64,000 nt of DNA. Origin: Yoonia tamlensis. Its GTDB lineage: Bacteria > Pseudomonadota > Alphaproteobacteria > Rhodobacterales > Rhodobacteraceae. Within the stretch, counting starts at the first letter, position 1. Every line of letters begins with the position of its first letter. Below, piece after piece: positions 1 to 8,984 of this stretch. A program made the position numbers and the translations under genes. The stretch is from NCBI RefSeq assembly GCF_900115105.1, contig NZ_FOYP01000001.1:1514097-1578096 (forward strand), read 5' to 3'. The notes under the pieces were generated by a model. That model saw only the letters and a list, made by a program, of their open reading frames with translations. It did no database searches and was not told the DNA's origin.

Positions 1-311
1 AAAGCCTGCTCAAGACACCGCTTTCGATGCTTGGCGCGTTGCTAGCGCGCGGGTCTCTCAAGCGCTTGCAAAAACGCATTGATCCGCGCCGTGTCAACGG
101 CGGCGTGTTTTTGGGTCTGAACCAAACCGTGATCAAAAGCCACGGTTCATCCGATGCAACCGGTGTCGCGGCCGCGCTGCATCTTGCTTACCGCTTGGCG
201 CAAAACGGTTTTTCGGAAAAATTGGCGGCGCGGGTTGCATCTGTCGCGGCTCTTGCCCAAGATGTCCCACATGACGCTGGCACCGACAAACCAGGCACCA
301 AAACAGGTTAA
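1..311 (+). CDS. plsX: Phosphate acyltransferase PlsX, C-terminal part (gene starts before the window)
   Basis: PlsX makes acyl-phosphate from acyl-ACP, the first acyl donor for phosphatidic acid synthesis, at the inner face of the membrane. Only the last 100 or so residues are visible, read in the frame whose first complete codon is at position 3. The tail contains the family-typical segment [18 protein letters not shown], where the glycine-rich loop and the K-S-H-G-S pattern are strongly conserved in PlsX. The stop codon lies 5 bp before fabH, so the two are cotranscribed, as in most bacteria. The call rests on this motif and on the fabH neighbour; the catalytic N-terminal part cannot be inspected. 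Confidence 0.93.
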   Translation, partial: SLLKTPLSMLGALLARGSLKRLQKRIDPRRVNGGVFLGLNQTVIKSHGSSDATGVAAALHLAYRLAQNGFSEKLAARVASVAALAQDVPHDAGTDKPGTKTG

Positions 312-316
312 TACGT

Positions 317-1288
317 ATGACACGCCGCGCTGTTGTTAAGGGAATCGGACACTATCTTCCCGAACGCGTTGTCCCGAACGCCGAATTCGAAAAGACCCTT
401 GAAACATCCAGTGAATGGATTATCGCGCGCTCGGGGATCGAGCGCCGCCATTTTGCCGCGACGGGTGAAACCACTTCCCAGCTTGCCACCCATGCCGCCA
501 AAGCCGCGCTCGCGATGGCGCAGATGGATGCCGACGATATCGACGCAATCATTGTTGCGACCTCGACCGCTGACAACACCTTCCCTTCTGCGGCGACCAT
601 GGTGCAGGCCGCACTTGGCAATACTTCCGGCTTTGCCTTTGATATACAGGCCGTTTGCGCCGGATTCGTCTATGCGCTGAGCAATGCAAATGCGCTGATC
701 CTGTCAGGTCAGGCAGAGCGGGTTTTGGTCATTGGTGCCGAAACATTCAGCCGGATCATGGATTGGACCGACCGGTCTACCTGTGTGCTGTTCGGTGATG
801 GTGCGGGCGCGCTGATTCTTGAAGCGCAAGAAGGCACAGGCGACACTAGCGACCGCGGGATTCTGGCGACTGATCTGAATTCCGATGGCCGCTACAAAGA
901 CCTGCTTTATGTTGATGGCGGGGTGGCCACGCAAAATACCGGCGTGCTGCGCATGGAAGGCAAAGAAGTCTTTCGCCACGCCGTCGAAAAGCTGGCGCAA
1001 ACAGCCGATACAGCACTCGAAAAGGTCGGGCTGACAGCGGATGACGTCGATTGGGTTGTGCCGCATCAGGCCAATATCCGGATCATCCAGTCGACGGCCA
1101 AAAAGCTCGGCGTTGAAATGGACCGCGTGATCGTCACGGTTCAGGACCACGGCAATACCTCTGCGGCATCGATTCCTCTGGCGCTCTCGGTTGGGGTCGC
1201 GCAGGGCAAGATCACGCCTGGCGACCTTGTCGTGACCGAAGCCATCGGCGGCGGGCTCGCTTGGGGTGCGGTTGTACTGCGCTGGTAG
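317..1288 (+). CDS. fabH: Beta-ketoacyl-ACP synthase III (FabH)
   Basis: This enzyme condenses acetyl-CoA with malonyl-ACP to start type II fatty acid synthesis. The 323-residue length is normal for the family. The Cys-His-Asn triad is visible: Cys114 in DIQAVCAGF, His250 in VVPHQANIR and Asn280 in DHGNTSAAS. The GDGAGA loop near residues 160-165 and the C-terminal GGGLAWG motif are also typical. It sits directly after plsX and before ihfA, the usual alphaproteobacterial order. Start is the ATG just after the plsX stop; upstream in-frame extension is blocked by the plsX overlap. Confidence 0.97.
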   Translation: MTRRAVVKGIGHYLPERVVPNAEFEKTLETSSEWIIARSGIERRHFAATGETTSQLATHAAKAALAMAQMDADDIDAIIVATSTADNTFPSAATMVQAALGNTSGFAFDIQAVCAGFVYALSNANALILSGQAERVLVIGAETFSRIMDWTDRSTCVLFGDGAGALILEAQEGTGDTSDRGILATDLNSDGRYKDLLYVDGGVATQNTGVLRMEGKEVFRHAVEKLAQTADTALEKVGLTADDVDWVVPHQANIRIIQSTAKKLGVEMDRVIVTVQDHGNTSAASIPLALSVGVAQGKITPGDLVVTEAIGGGLAWGAVVLRW

Positions 1289-1385
1289 CCGCAAATGACC
1301 GTGTTAAAGCGACTTGCCAAGCCCTTGTTATTGACTCTGAATTTCCTGCGCGCCTATGCTGGGCAAAATAGGTAGGGGAAGAGTA

Positions 1386-1688
1386 ATGGTCGACAAAACA
1401 TTAACACGTATGGATCTTGCGGACGCTGTCCATTCACAAGTGGGCCTTTCGCGCAATGACAGTGCCGATTTGGTCGAAAGCGTGCTGACCCATGTGTCGG
1501 ATTCTTTGGTCGCTGGCGAATCCGTGAAGATCTCGTCTTTCGGGACATTCTCGGTCCGTGAAAAGGCCGCCCGCGTCGGCCGTAACCCCAAGACCGGTGA
1601 AGAAGTGCCTATTCACCCGCGCCGTGTCCTGACATTCCGCCCCTCGCATCTGATGAAAGATCGCGTAGCCGCAGGAAACAAGTCCTAG
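1386..1688 (+). CDS. ihfA: Integration host factor subunit alpha
   Basis: IHF-alpha pairs with IHF-beta to bend DNA sharply at specific sites in promoters, origins and recombination sites. The 100-residue protein has the HU/IHF fold throughout, with the signature [12 protein letters not shown] and the arm segment RRVLTFRPS that inserts into the minor groove. The alpha rather than beta or HU assignment rests on the conserved neighbourhood (plsX-fabH-ihfA-merR) and the sequence style. An upstream ATG at 1356 would add ten residues, but the ATG at 1386 is preceded by a purine-rich AGGGGAAG ribosome site, so it is preferred. The next gene starts 4 bp after the stop. Confidence 0.94.
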   Translation: MVDKTLTRMDLADAVHSQVGLSRNDSADLVESVLTHVSDSLVAGESVKISSFGTFSVREKAARVGRNPKTGEEVPIHPRRVLTFRPSHLMKDRVAAGNKS

Positions 1689-1692
1689 CACT

Positions 1693-2268
1693 ATGGCCAA
1701 AGCCAAAGACGCATTTCGAACGATCAGCGAAGTCGCTGAATGGCTTGATACGCCCACCCATGTCTTGCGATTCTGGGAAACGAAATTTTCCCAGATCAAA
1801 CCCGTCAAAGGTGCGGGCAGCCGCCGCTATTACCGGCCGGCCGATATGGAATTGCTTGCCGGCATCAAACAGCTATTGCACGAAGACGGGCTGACCATCA
1901 AAGGCGCACAAAAAATGCTGCGCGAACATGGCGTGAAACATGTGGCCAGCTTGGGCAAATCGCTGGTCCCTGCCGCCAATTCGCCCGCGCCGCCATCTGC
2001 GGCCGCATCCGCCCCCCTGACAACCGCAGCACCTGCACCCGCCCCCAAACCGCAACAGCCGCCATTTCAGGACAGTCTGCCGTTTGAACAGCAACCGGCA
2101 TTTACGCTTGATATCGCGCCCCTGCCCGATGAATTCCCGACCTTGCCTGCGCGGCTGGTCGGAACCCGATTTGCCGACAGCGCCACGTTGCAGGCGCGCG
2201 CGGCCCGAATTGCGCCATTGCTTGCGCGGCTGGGCGCACTGCGCGACCAGATGCACAAACAGTCATGA
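1693..2268 (+). CDS. MerR-family transcriptional regulator with Pro/Ala-rich tail
   Basis: A 191-residue DNA-binding protein. Residues about 9-75 form a MerR winged helix: [20 protein letters not shown] is the recognition helix-turn-helix region, followed by [13 protein letters not shown]. The middle (about 95-125) is a long Ala/Pro linker and the C-terminal third is unlike known effector domains, with no cysteine pattern for metals. This MerR-like protein downstream of ihfA is conserved in alphaproteobacteria, but I know of no established target. It starts 4 bp after ihfA and is the last gene of the plsX-fabH-ihfA cluster before the tRNA. Family sure, function unknown. Confidence 0.85.
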   Translation: MAKAKDAFRTISEVAEWLDTPTHVLRFWETKFSQIKPVKGAGSRRYYRPADMELLAGIKQLLHEDGLTIKGAQKMLREHGVKHVASLGKSLVPAANSPAPPSAAASAPLTTAAPAPAPKPQQPPFQDSLPFEQQPAFTLDIAPLPDEFPTLPARLVGTRFADSATLQARAARIAPLLARLGALRDQMHKQS

Positions 2269-2324
2269 TAACCATGCGTTTCGGGCTTGCCCCCACAGGC
2301 AATTCTTGTATGAAAGCGCCTAGT

Positions 2325-2401
2325 CGGGCTATAGCGCAGCCTGGTAGCGCGTCCGTCTGGGGGACGGAAGGTCGCAGGTTCGAGTCCTGCTAGCCCGACC
2401 A
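2325..2401 (+). tRNA. tRNA-Pro, anticodon GGG
   Basis: A complete 77-nt cloverleaf. The acceptor stem CGGGCTA (2325-2331) pairs with TAGCCCG (2391-2397), followed by discriminator A and an encoded CCA at 2399-2401. The D stem is GCGC/GCGC. The anticodon stem TCCGT/ACGGA closes the loop CTGGGGG, with GGG at 2359-2361, so it reads CCC and CCU. The T arm contains GGTTCGAGTCC. It lies 56 bp after the MerR gene and is followed by its own terminator. Confidence 0.97.
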
Positions 2402-2409
2402 ATCATAAC

Positions 2410-2442
2410 CGCCCGCTTGCGTTTTCACGCAGCGGGCGTTTT
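2410..2442 (+). terminator. Intrinsic terminator after tRNA-Pro
   Basis: A GC-rich hairpin pairs CGCCCGCT (2410-2417) with AGCGGGCG (2431-2438), continues with GCG/CGC after one unpaired T, and has a TTTTCA loop. It is followed by TTTT (2439-2442). It separates the tRNA from dcd. Confidence 0.8.
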
Positions 2443-2459
2443 GCGATCCAAAGGGGGGT

Positions 2460-3548
2460 ATGATGCAAACACCCGGCGTTTTAGCTGATCACCAAATTCG
2501 TGCGCTTATCGCGGCGGGCCATATCCGCGCCACCGCTCCGGTGACCGACGCTCAAATCCAGCCCGCTTCGCTTGATCTGCGGCTTGGCACGACTGCCTAC
2601 CGTGTGCGCGCATCATTTCTGGCAGGGCGCAACCGCAGTGTGCGCGACCGTTTGGCAGATTTCCAGATGCATGCCATTGATCTGGACGGTGGTGCCGTGC
2701 TGGAAAAGGGCTGTGTTTACGTGGTCCCCCTGATGGAAAGCCTGTCCCTGCCCCAAGGCATGACCGCCGCTGCCAGTGCCAAATCATCCATCGGGCGGCT
2801 GGATCTGCTGACCCGTATCATTACCGATCACGGTGTCGAATTTGACCGCGTGCCAGCGGGCTATGACGGCCCGCTTTACGTCGAAATCTGCCCCCGTTCG
2901 TTTTCCGTGGTGGCCCAACCAGGCCAGATGCTGAACCAGATTATCTTCCGGCAGGGCAAGACCATGATGTCGGACGACGACCTGCGCCGCCTGCACGCGC
3001 AAACGCCGATTGTGTCGGGCGATCCGGTGATTTCGGACGGTTTGGGATTTTCGGTCGATCTGCGCCCAGAAACAGGAAATCTGGTCGGATACCGCGCCAA
3101 ACCGCATACGGGCGTGATTGATCTGGCAAAATTGGACCACTACGCCCCCGCCGATTTTTGGGAACCAGTGCACACGGATGATGGCTGGATCATTCTTGAT
3201 CCGGGCGCATTCTATATTCTGGTCAGCCGCGAATCGATTGTGATCCCGCCGATGCAAGCCGCCGAAATGGCCCCCTATCTGGCGATGGTTGGTGAATTTC
3301 GGGTGCATTACGCGGGTTTTTTTGACCCGGGATTCGGCTATGCGGATGCGGGCGGGACAGGGTCGCGCGGCGTGTTAGAGGTCCGCTGCCACGAGGCCCC
3401 GTTTGTGCTGGAGCATGGGCAGGTCGTGGGGCGGCTGGTCTATGAACATATGGCAGCCATGCCCGACGCGCTTTATGGGCGCGAGATCAAATCAAACTAT
3501 CAAGGACAGGGGCTAAAGCTGTCCAAGCACTTTAAATCTAACGCATAA
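2460..3548 (+). CDS. dcd: Long-form dCTP deaminase (two-lobed Dcd)
   Basis: Dcd converts dCTP to dUTP, feeding dTMP synthesis. At 362 residues this is about twice the usual length of E. coli-type Dcd. Both halves look like the dUTPase/Dcd beta-fold. The first has QIQPASLDLRLG near residue 32 and the family loop AKSSIGRLDL around 107-116. The second has FDPGFGYADAGGTG and the terminal EHGQVVGRLVYEHM. This tandem form is common in alphaproteobacteria. Two adjacent ATG codons stand after a strong AAGGGGGG ribosome site. The 3' end overlaps the convergent small gene by 11 bp. Confidence 0.9.
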   Translation: MMQTPGVLADHQIRALIAAGHIRATAPVTDAQIQPASLDLRLGTTAYRVRASFLAGRNRSVRDRLADFQMHAIDLDGGAVLEKGCVYVVPLMESLSLPQGMTAAASAKSSIGRLDLLTRIITDHGVEFDRVPAGYDGPLYVEICPRSFSVVAQPGQMLNQIIFRQGKTMMSDDDLRRLHAQTPIVSGDPVISDGLGFSVDLRPETGNLVGYRAKPHTGVIDLAKLDHYAPADFWEPVHTDDGWIILDPGAFYILVSRESIVIPPMQAAEMAPYLAMVGEFRVHYAGFFDPGFGYADAGGTGSRGVLEVRCHEAPFVLEHGQVVGRLVYEHMAAMPDALYGREIKSNYQGQGLKLSKHFKSNA

Positions 3549-3726
3549 AGCGGCGCATCATCCGCATACCGCGGCGCGCCTTTTTTAGGTTTTGCTGGGT
3601 TGCCTGCGCGGATTGGCGTTCTTCGGGCGTCATATCCTCGGGGTTTTTGCCACGGTTTGCCGCCACTTTGATGCCGTTGTTCATCAGCATCCGCAGCCCC
3701 ATGTTGATCAGCCTGTTCATGTTCAT
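3538..3726 (-). CDS. Small basic protein of unknown function
   Basis: A 62-residue protein rich in Met, Arg and Asn, starting MNMNRLINMG and ending RGMRMMRRFMR. There is no signal peptide, no transmembrane stretch and no recognised domain. The composition (NPEDMTPEERQSAQ, then a positively charged helix) suggests a small amphipathic nucleic-acid- or membrane-binding protein, but that is only inference. It is convergent with dcd, overlapping its last 11 bp, and lies upstream of scpB on the same strand with a 45-bp gap. An AGGATA ribosome site precedes the ATG. I rate it a real gene because of start context and lack of any alternative in this stretch. Confidence 0.6.
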   Translation of the reverse strand: MNMNRLINMGLRMLMNNGIKVAANRGKNPEDMTPEERQSAQATQQNLKKARRGMRMMRRFMR

Positions 3727-3771
3727 TTGCGCTATCCTATCGCTATGTTGCGCAAACTATCAGAAAAAGAA

Positions 3772-4413
3772 CTAATCCTCAAATAATTCTGTCTGGTTAT
3801 CATCGCCCTCTTCGCGGTCGTCGTCAGACTGACCCAAGGCCCCCGGCGGCGGCCGGTTTTCAAGCAGACCCGCAGCGCGCAGGTCTTTCAGCCCCGGCAG
3901 ATCGCGCGCACTTTCCAAGCCAAAGTGATCAAGAAAGGTCGGCGTCACCACAAATGTCACGGGCCGCCCAGGTGTCATGCGGCGTCTGCCAAAGCGGATC
4001 CATTCCAGTTCGATCAGCTGGTCCAGCGTGCCGCGGCTGACACTGACGCCACGGATTTCTTCGATATCGGCGCGGGTCACCGGCTGGTGATAGGCGATAA
4101 TCGCAAGCGTTTCGATCGCGGCGCGCGACAGTTTGCGGGTCTCGACCGATTCCTTTTGCATCAAGAACCCGAGGTCGGGCGCAGTGCGGATCGCCCAAGC
4201 ATTGTCGATCTTAACGAGATTCACCCCGCGCCCGTCATAACGTTTGCGCAGGTAGGCGATCGCCTCGGCAGGGTCGCAGCCATGCGGCATCCGCCCAACC
4301 AGTTCTTGGACGGTGACCGGTTCGGCCGATGCAAATAGTATCGCCTCGACCATGCGTTCTTGTTCGCCCATTGGCGGGGCTTCGAACAGGCTGTCGTTTT
4401 CGGATTTAGACAT
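3772..4413 (-). CDS. scpB: Segregation and condensation protein B
   Basis: ScpB dimers bind ScpA and the SMC ATPase to form the bacterial condensin that organises the nucleoid. The 213-residue protein shows two winged-helix repeats: QERMVEAILFASAEPVTVQEL near the start and ETLAIIAYHQPVTRADIEEIRG with GVSVSRGTLDQL in the middle, which are the hallmark ScpB segments. A longer open frame exists upstream, but the ATG at 4413 overlaps the end of scpA by 8 bp and has AAGGGCG before it, so translation is coupled. The acidic C-terminal tail (DDDREEGDDNQTELFED) is typical of alphaproteobacterial ScpB. Confidence 0.95.
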   Translation of the reverse strand: MSKSENDSLFEAPPMGEQERMVEAILFASAEPVTVQELVGRMPHGCDPAEAIAYLRKRYDGRGVNLVKIDNAWAIRTAPDLGFLMQKESVETRKLSRAAIETLAIIAYHQPVTRADIEEIRGVSVSRGTLDQLIELEWIRFGRRRMTPGRPVTFVVTPTFLDHFGLESARDLPGLKDLRAAGLLENRPPPGALGQSDDDREEGDDNQTELFED

Positions 4414-5203
4414 CACGCGGCGCCCTTTTGCGAATTTCAATCGGCGCAAAGCTTTCGCCCTGTCGCAGTTCAATCTTGCCTTCTTTGGCCAGTTCCAGAC
4501 TGGCGGCAAAGGTCGCGGCGGTCGTCGACCTGCGGCGCTGCGGGTCAGCATCCCAGCCTTCGGGCAGATAGCTGACAAGATCGGTCCAGTCACCGGCAAA
4601 GCCGATCAAATGGCGCATATGTTCCAGCGCCTGTTCCATCGTCATTACATGCTGGCGGTCCATCACAAAGGGCCGGAAATCATCGCGGGTGCGGATCCGC
4701 GCATAGCCTTGCATCAGGTCCAGCAATGACGCCGTATAGGTCACGCGCCGCACGCGCTGCACATCTTCTGTGATGCCACGCGCAAAAAAATCGCGGCCCA
4801 ATTGATCGCGCGCCATCAATTTGGCGGCCACATTGCGCATGGCCTGCAAGCGTTCCAACTGAAACGCAAGATGCGCGGCCAGCTCTTCGCCTGACGGGCC
4901 TTCTTCTTTGGGATCGGGGGGCAACAGCAGGCGCGATTTCAGGAACGCAAGCCAAGCCGCCATCACCAGATAATCCGCCGCAAGTTCAAGCCGCAGCTGT
5001 TTGGCGCGTTCCACAAAGGCCAGATATTGCCGCGCCAGTGCAAGAATGGAAATCTGGCGCAGGTCCACCTTTTGCGTGCGCGACAGGGTCAACAACAGAT
5101 CAAGCGGCCCTTCAAAGGCGCCCACATCTACGATCAGCGCCTCGGCGGCGACCCGGTCGCTGACGCTGATCTTATCATTGGAAAGGTCGAAATTCTCTTG
5201 CAT
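4406..5203 (-). CDS. scpA: Segregation and condensation protein A
   Basis: ScpA is the kleisin that bridges the SMC heads in condensin. The 265-residue protein has the family opening GAFEGPLDLLLTLSRTQKVDLRQ near residues 30-50, followed by the ScpB-binding helical region and a C-terminal winged helix that would contact SMC. The first ATG is at 5203; a TTG one codon earlier is a weaker choice. It begins 6 bp after nagZ and overlaps scpB, so nagZ-scpA-scpB is one transcription unit, as is common in Rhodobacterales. Confidence 0.95.
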   Translation of the reverse strand: MQENFDLSNDKISVSDRVAAEALIVDVGAFEGPLDLLLTLSRTQKVDLRQISILALARQYLAFVERAKQLRLELAADYLVMAAWLAFLKSRLLLPPDPKEEGPSGEELAAHLAFQLERLQAMRNVAAKLMARDQLGRDFFARGITEDVQRVRRVTYTASLLDLMQGYARIRTRDDFRPFVMDRQHVMTMEQALEHMRHLIGFAGDWTDLVSYLPEGWDADPQRRRSTTAATFAASLELAKEGKIELRQGESFAPIEIRKRAPRDV

Positions 5204-5209
5204 CAAAAC

Positions 5210-6199
5210 TCACGCTAATAGCGTCTCAAGTTCGGCCTCCAGCGCGCTGATGTCAACAATTTCGGGCGCTTTGCGCAGCGATAAAGCCTGATCCGCGCGG
5301 TTTTGTGCGGCTTGGGTCATGGCACCTGCCGCATTGGCGACCGATTGCATTTCAGTGGCGACACCATTGCAGTGCAAAACAATATCACAACCCGCCACAA
5401 TTGCGGCCCGCGCGCGGTCGGCCACGGTGCCCGATAGTGCCTGCATCGACAGATCATCAGTCATCAACAACCCGCCAAAGCCGATATCGCGGCGGATCAC
5501 GTTGATCATCGCGGGCGATGTGGTGGCGGGTGCGTCGGGGTCAATCGCGGTAAAGACGATATGCGCGCTCATCCCCATTGGCAGATCGTTCAGCGCTTTG
5601 AATGGGGCGAAATCTTTTGCATCCAGCGCGGCGCGATCCGCTGTCACTGTGGGCAGGTTCAGGTGGCTGTCGACCGCCGCGCGCCCATGGCCCGGAATAT
5701 GTTTCAGCACCGGCAAGACACCCCCCGCCAGTAACCCGTCCGCGCAGCTACGCGCCGCCGCAACGACCGTTTCGACATCGCGCCCGTAAAGGCGGTTTTG
5801 CAAAAACGGGTGGGTCACATCCTCGGCGATATCTGCTAAGGGCGCGCAATTCACATCAATGCCTACGCTGCGCAGATCAGCCGCGATCAGCCGGTTGCGA
5901 ACCCATTGCGCGCGCAGGGGATCACGGGTGCGGTCCATTTGGTCCAGCGCAGGCAGAAATTCGCGCCAATGCGGGCTGCGCATCCGCTGCACCCGCCCGC
6001 CTTCTTGATCAATCAGTATCGGGGCATCGCGCCCGACGGCTGCGCGCAAATCGGATGTCAGGCGTTTTAGCTGGTTCGGGTTATCAATATTGCGCGCAAA
6101 AAGAATAAAGCCAAAAGGCTGCACATCGCGGAAAAATTTACGTTCCCATTGTGTGATTTCTTGACCTTCAGGCGCAAAAATCGCGGCGTTCAGTGTCAT
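5210..6199 (-). CDS. nagZ: Beta-N-acetylhexosaminidase NagZ (GH3)
   Basis: NagZ removes N-acetylglucosamine from anhydromuropeptides in peptidoglycan recycling, in the cytoplasm. The 329-residue protein has GH3 marks: ILIDQEGGRVQR, the loop KHIPGHGRAAVDSH carrying the general acid/base His-Asp pair, and LLMTDDLSMQAL with the nucleophilic Asp. An open frame continues 18 codons upstream, but the ATG at 6199 shares its A with the TAA stop of the SPOR gene, which indicates coupling and fixes the start. There is no signal peptide, consistent with a recycling role. Confidence 0.94.
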   Translation of the reverse strand: MTLNAAIFAPEGQEITQWERKFFRDVQPFGFILFARNIDNPNQLKRLTSDLRAAVGRDAPILIDQEGGRVQRMRSPHWREFLPALDQMDRTRDPLRAQWVRNRLIAADLRSVGIDVNCAPLADIAEDVTHPFLQNRLYGRDVETVVAAARSCADGLLAGGVLPVLKHIPGHGRAAVDSHLNLPTVTADRAALDAKDFAPFKALNDLPMGMSAHIVFTAIDPDAPATTSPAMINVIRRDIGFGGLLMTDDLSMQALSGTVADRARAAIVAGCDIVLHCNGVATEMQSVANAAGAMTQAAQNRADQALSLRKAPEIVDISALEAELETLLA

Positions 6200-7050
6200 T
6201 AATTGACCACAACGGCGATGCAATCCGCGCCTTCGGCGGTTAAGGCTGCACAAAAACGGCGGGCTTCGGCGCGGTCTTCAAAACCGCTGGCGCGCAGGCG
6301 ATACCATGTGCCGCTGGACTGGTCGGAAACCTGAATGACCCGCTCCTTGCCGCTCAGCAATGTGTCAAACTGCCCTTCGATCAGCGCCCATTGGGTCGCC
6401 GCCAACTCAGGTGACGGGAACGCGCCAAGTTGCACAAGGTTGGTGCCTGCGGTGAAGCTGGCAGAGTTTACGGCGACCTCGCTATTTGTTGTAGCCGCTG
6501 GCGTGCTACGCAACGCTGCAGGGCGCAAAATCGGCCGCAATGAGCGCGCAACGCCAGGCACATCGGCGGAAATTGTCACGATCTGTTCTGTTTGCGGCGG
6601 TGTTTGAGCCGTGATCTGACTTGCGGCTTCAAGGATTTCCGCGACAACGGCATCCGCTTCGGACTGGGCCAGATCGGCTGCGGCCCGCGGGTCTGCGGCT
6701 TCGGCGATGGGTTGCGCGTCCAGATCTTCTTGGGCCAGCCCTGCGGTTGTTGGTGCCAGCACAAGCCGGTCTTCAGGGCCGCCCGCCTCGCCGATTGCGG
6801 CGACTTCATTGACAGAAAGTCCGGTATGCGCGGCAACAGCCCCGCCCGGATTATCGGGCAGCACCCGCATTTCACCTTCCATGGCGCGCACAACGGGAAT
6901 GCCGCTGACATCGCGCATGATCAATTGGTAACCCCAAATACCGACACCAAGCATCAATGCTAGTGACAGTCCGGCGCCTGCAAAATTCATAATGGAATTG
7001 GTGCGCGATGCGTCACCCGACGGGGCGAACCCTTCGTTGTATACTGCCAT
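6199..7050 (-). CDS. SPOR-domain membrane protein
   Basis: A 283-residue bitopic protein. A short cytoplasmic N-terminus is followed by one transmembrane helix (about residues 22-46, NFAGAGLSLALMLGVGIWGY), a long low-complexity Ala/Glu-rich periplasmic linker, and a C-terminal SPOR domain (about 208-283, beginning NLVQLGAFPSPELAATQWA). SPOR domains bind denuded peptidoglycan glycans at the septum. The position between argS and nagZ is conserved in Rhodobacterales. It probably takes part in division or cell-wall turnover, fitting the neighbouring nagZ, but the exact role is not known. Confidence 0.88.
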   Translation of the reverse strand: MAVYNEGFAPSGDASRTNSIMNFAGAGLSLALMLGVGIWGYQLIMRDVSGIPVVRAMEGEMRVLPDNPGGAVAAHTGLSVNEVAAIGEAGGPEDRLVLAPTTAGLAQEDLDAQPIAEAADPRAAADLAQSEADAVVAEILEAASQITAQTPPQTEQIVTISADVPGVARSLRPILRPAALRSTPAATTNSEVAVNSASFTAGTNLVQLGAFPSPELAATQWALIEGQFDTLLSGKERVIQVSDQSSGTWYRLRASGFEDRAEARRFCAALTAEGADCIAVVVN

Positions 7051-7120
7051 TTCTGCCTCACTGCCCGTGCCTTTTTGGCTTTTGGGTCCGTTAATTCAGC
7101 TTACTCTGGCAGCATGTGCG

Positions 7121-8860
7121 TTAGCGCATCTCTTCTGCCGGAGTGACCCCAAGAATACCCAATCCGTGCGAAATGACAATCGCTACGGCGCGAATCAGGG
7201 CAATTTTCGCCTGTGTGGCATCTGAATCACTCTCTTGGACAAAGCGCAGCGCGGTTTCATCATTGCCACGATTATAGAGTGCGTGGAAATCCGACGCCAA
7301 ATCATAAAGATAAAACGCAATCTTGTGTGGCTCGTGCCCTTTGGCGGCAATTTCAACAAGTCGCGGCCACTCGGCCAGCTTTTTGATCACGCCCAGTTCC
7401 GCGTCATGCGTCAGGCCAGACAGATCAACACCCGCCAAAGTCGCATCATCGACCGCCGTAAAGACGCCCGCCTTTTTCATCGCCGAATTCACCCGTGCAT
7501 AGGCGTAATTCACATAGAAAACGGGGTTGTCCTTGGATTGTTCCAACACTTTATCAAAGTCGAAATCAAGCGTCGCATCGTTCTTGCGCGTCAACATATG
7601 GAACCGCGTCACGTCCGGACCGACAAGATCAACGACATCGGCCAGCGTGACAAATGTCCCTGCCCGTTTGGACATTTTGAACGGTTCGCCGTTTTTATAC
7701 AGCTTTACCAATTGCGTCAGCTTCACATCCAGCGGCACCTTGCCGTCAGACAGCGCCGAAACGGCCGCCTTCATCCGTTTGACATAGCCGCCATGATCGG
7801 CGCCGAATACGTCGATCAGCTGGTCATAGCCGCGCTGCACCTTGTCATAATGATAGGCGATGTCGGGCGCAAAATATGTCCACGCTCCGTCAGATTTCTG
7901 CACGGGCCGGTCCACGTCATCGCCGTGTGCGGTGGATCTGAACAGCGTCTGTTCGCGCGGTTCCCAATCTTCGGGCAGTTTGCCTTTGGGGGGTTCCAGC
8001 GTGCCGCGGTAGATCAGGCCTTTTTCGTCCAGCTCTGCGATCGCTTTTTCGATCAGGCCGGTGCCATAAAGCGATTTTTCGGAAAAGAAGCTATCCATCA
8101 CAACACCAAGCGATTCCAGATCGGTGCGGATCAGGTCCATCATCGCTTCGGTTGCGAATTCACGGATATCGGCAAGCCAGTGATCTTCGTCCTTTTCGAC
8201 GTATTTATCACCGACCTTCGCCTTAAGCGCCTCTCCGACCTCGATGAGATAATCGCCCGGGTATGTCCCCTCGGGCCACTCCACGCTTAGGTCGTGGGCC
8301 TCAAGATAGCGGTTATACACCGACCGCGCGAGCACATCGACCTGCGCCCCGCCGTCGTTGATGTAGTATTCCTTGGTCACGTTATAGCCCGCGTAATCCA
8401 GCAGACGCGCGAGCGCATCACCAAACACGGCGCCGCGTGTGTGGCCGACATGCAAAGGCCCTGTCGGGTTCGCCGATACGTATTCCACCAAGATTTTGGC
8501 GTTCTGGCCCAATGTGGATTGCCCGTAAGTCGGATCGGTCAATGCGGTTTTTACCACCGCCTGCCAGACACCCGCATCAAGCCGCATGTTCAAGAACCCC
8601 GGCCCTGCGACCTCGGCCACGGTGATCATCGGGTCGGCCAGCAGTTTGGCCGCGAGCGCATCTGCAATCGCGCGCGGGTTCATCTTGGCGGGCTTTGCCA
8701 GCACCATCGCTGCATTGGTTGCCATATCGCCGTGGGCGGCGTCGCGTGGGGGTTCAACCGCGACGGCATCTGTCGACAACCCTGCGGGCAATGTGCCTTC
8801 GGCCACCAGTTGATCAAGGCAGGCAACCACACGGGTACGGATATCAGCAAACAGGTTCAT
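7121..8860 (-). CDS. argS: Arginyl-tRNA synthetase
   Basis: This class I synthetase charges tRNA-Arg. The 579-residue length is usual. The HIGH box appears as HVGH (137-140, inside NPTGPLHVGHTRGAVFGD), the KMSKS box as FKMSKRAGTF, and the family-specific anticodon domain closes the protein (ALRFVQESDSD). The N-terminal additional domain that contacts the tRNA D loop is present. The start has AAGGAC seven bases upstream. It is the first gene of the minus-strand run leading to scpB, 70 bp before the SPOR gene. Confidence 0.98.
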   Translation of the reverse strand: MNLFADIRTRVVACLDQLVAEGTLPAGLSTDAVAVEPPRDAAHGDMATNAAMVLAKPAKMNPRAIADALAAKLLADPMITVAEVAGPGFLNMRLDAGVWQAVVKTALTDPTYGQSTLGQNAKILVEYVSANPTGPLHVGHTRGAVFGDALARLLDYAGYNVTKEYYINDGGAQVDVLARSVYNRYLEAHDLSVEWPEGTYPGDYLIEVGEALKAKVGDKYVEKDEDHWLADIREFATEAMMDLIRTDLESLGVVMDSFFSEKSLYGTGLIEKAIAELDEKGLIYRGTLEPPKGKLPEDWEPREQTLFRSTAHGDDVDRPVQKSDGAWTYFAPDIAYHYDKVQRGYDQLIDVFGADHGGYVKRMKAAVSALSDGKVPLDVKLTQLVKLYKNGEPFKMSKRAGTFVTLADVVDLVGPDVTRFHMLTRKNDATLDFDFDKVLEQSKDNPVFYVNYAYARVNSAMKKAGVFTAVDDATLAGVDLSGLTHDAELGVIKKLAEWPRLVEIAAKGHEPHKIAFYLYDLASDFHALYNRGNDETALRFVQESDSDATQAKIALIRAVAIVISHGLGILGVTPAEEMR

Positions 8861-8984
8861 AGCAGTCCTTTGGCCCGATATCGGGCATCATAACATTTGG
8901 TCAGGGTTTACCACCCTAACCGCGCAGGTCAATGGACCCTCGGCGTTTGCAGGCCCGCACATAAGTCACACCGCGGTTCACCCG

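Noticed and set aside
7235-8290. 351-codon open frame on the plus strand
   Set aside because: It lies wholly antisense to argS, whose family motifs and length are clear; the frame is a GC-driven shadow.
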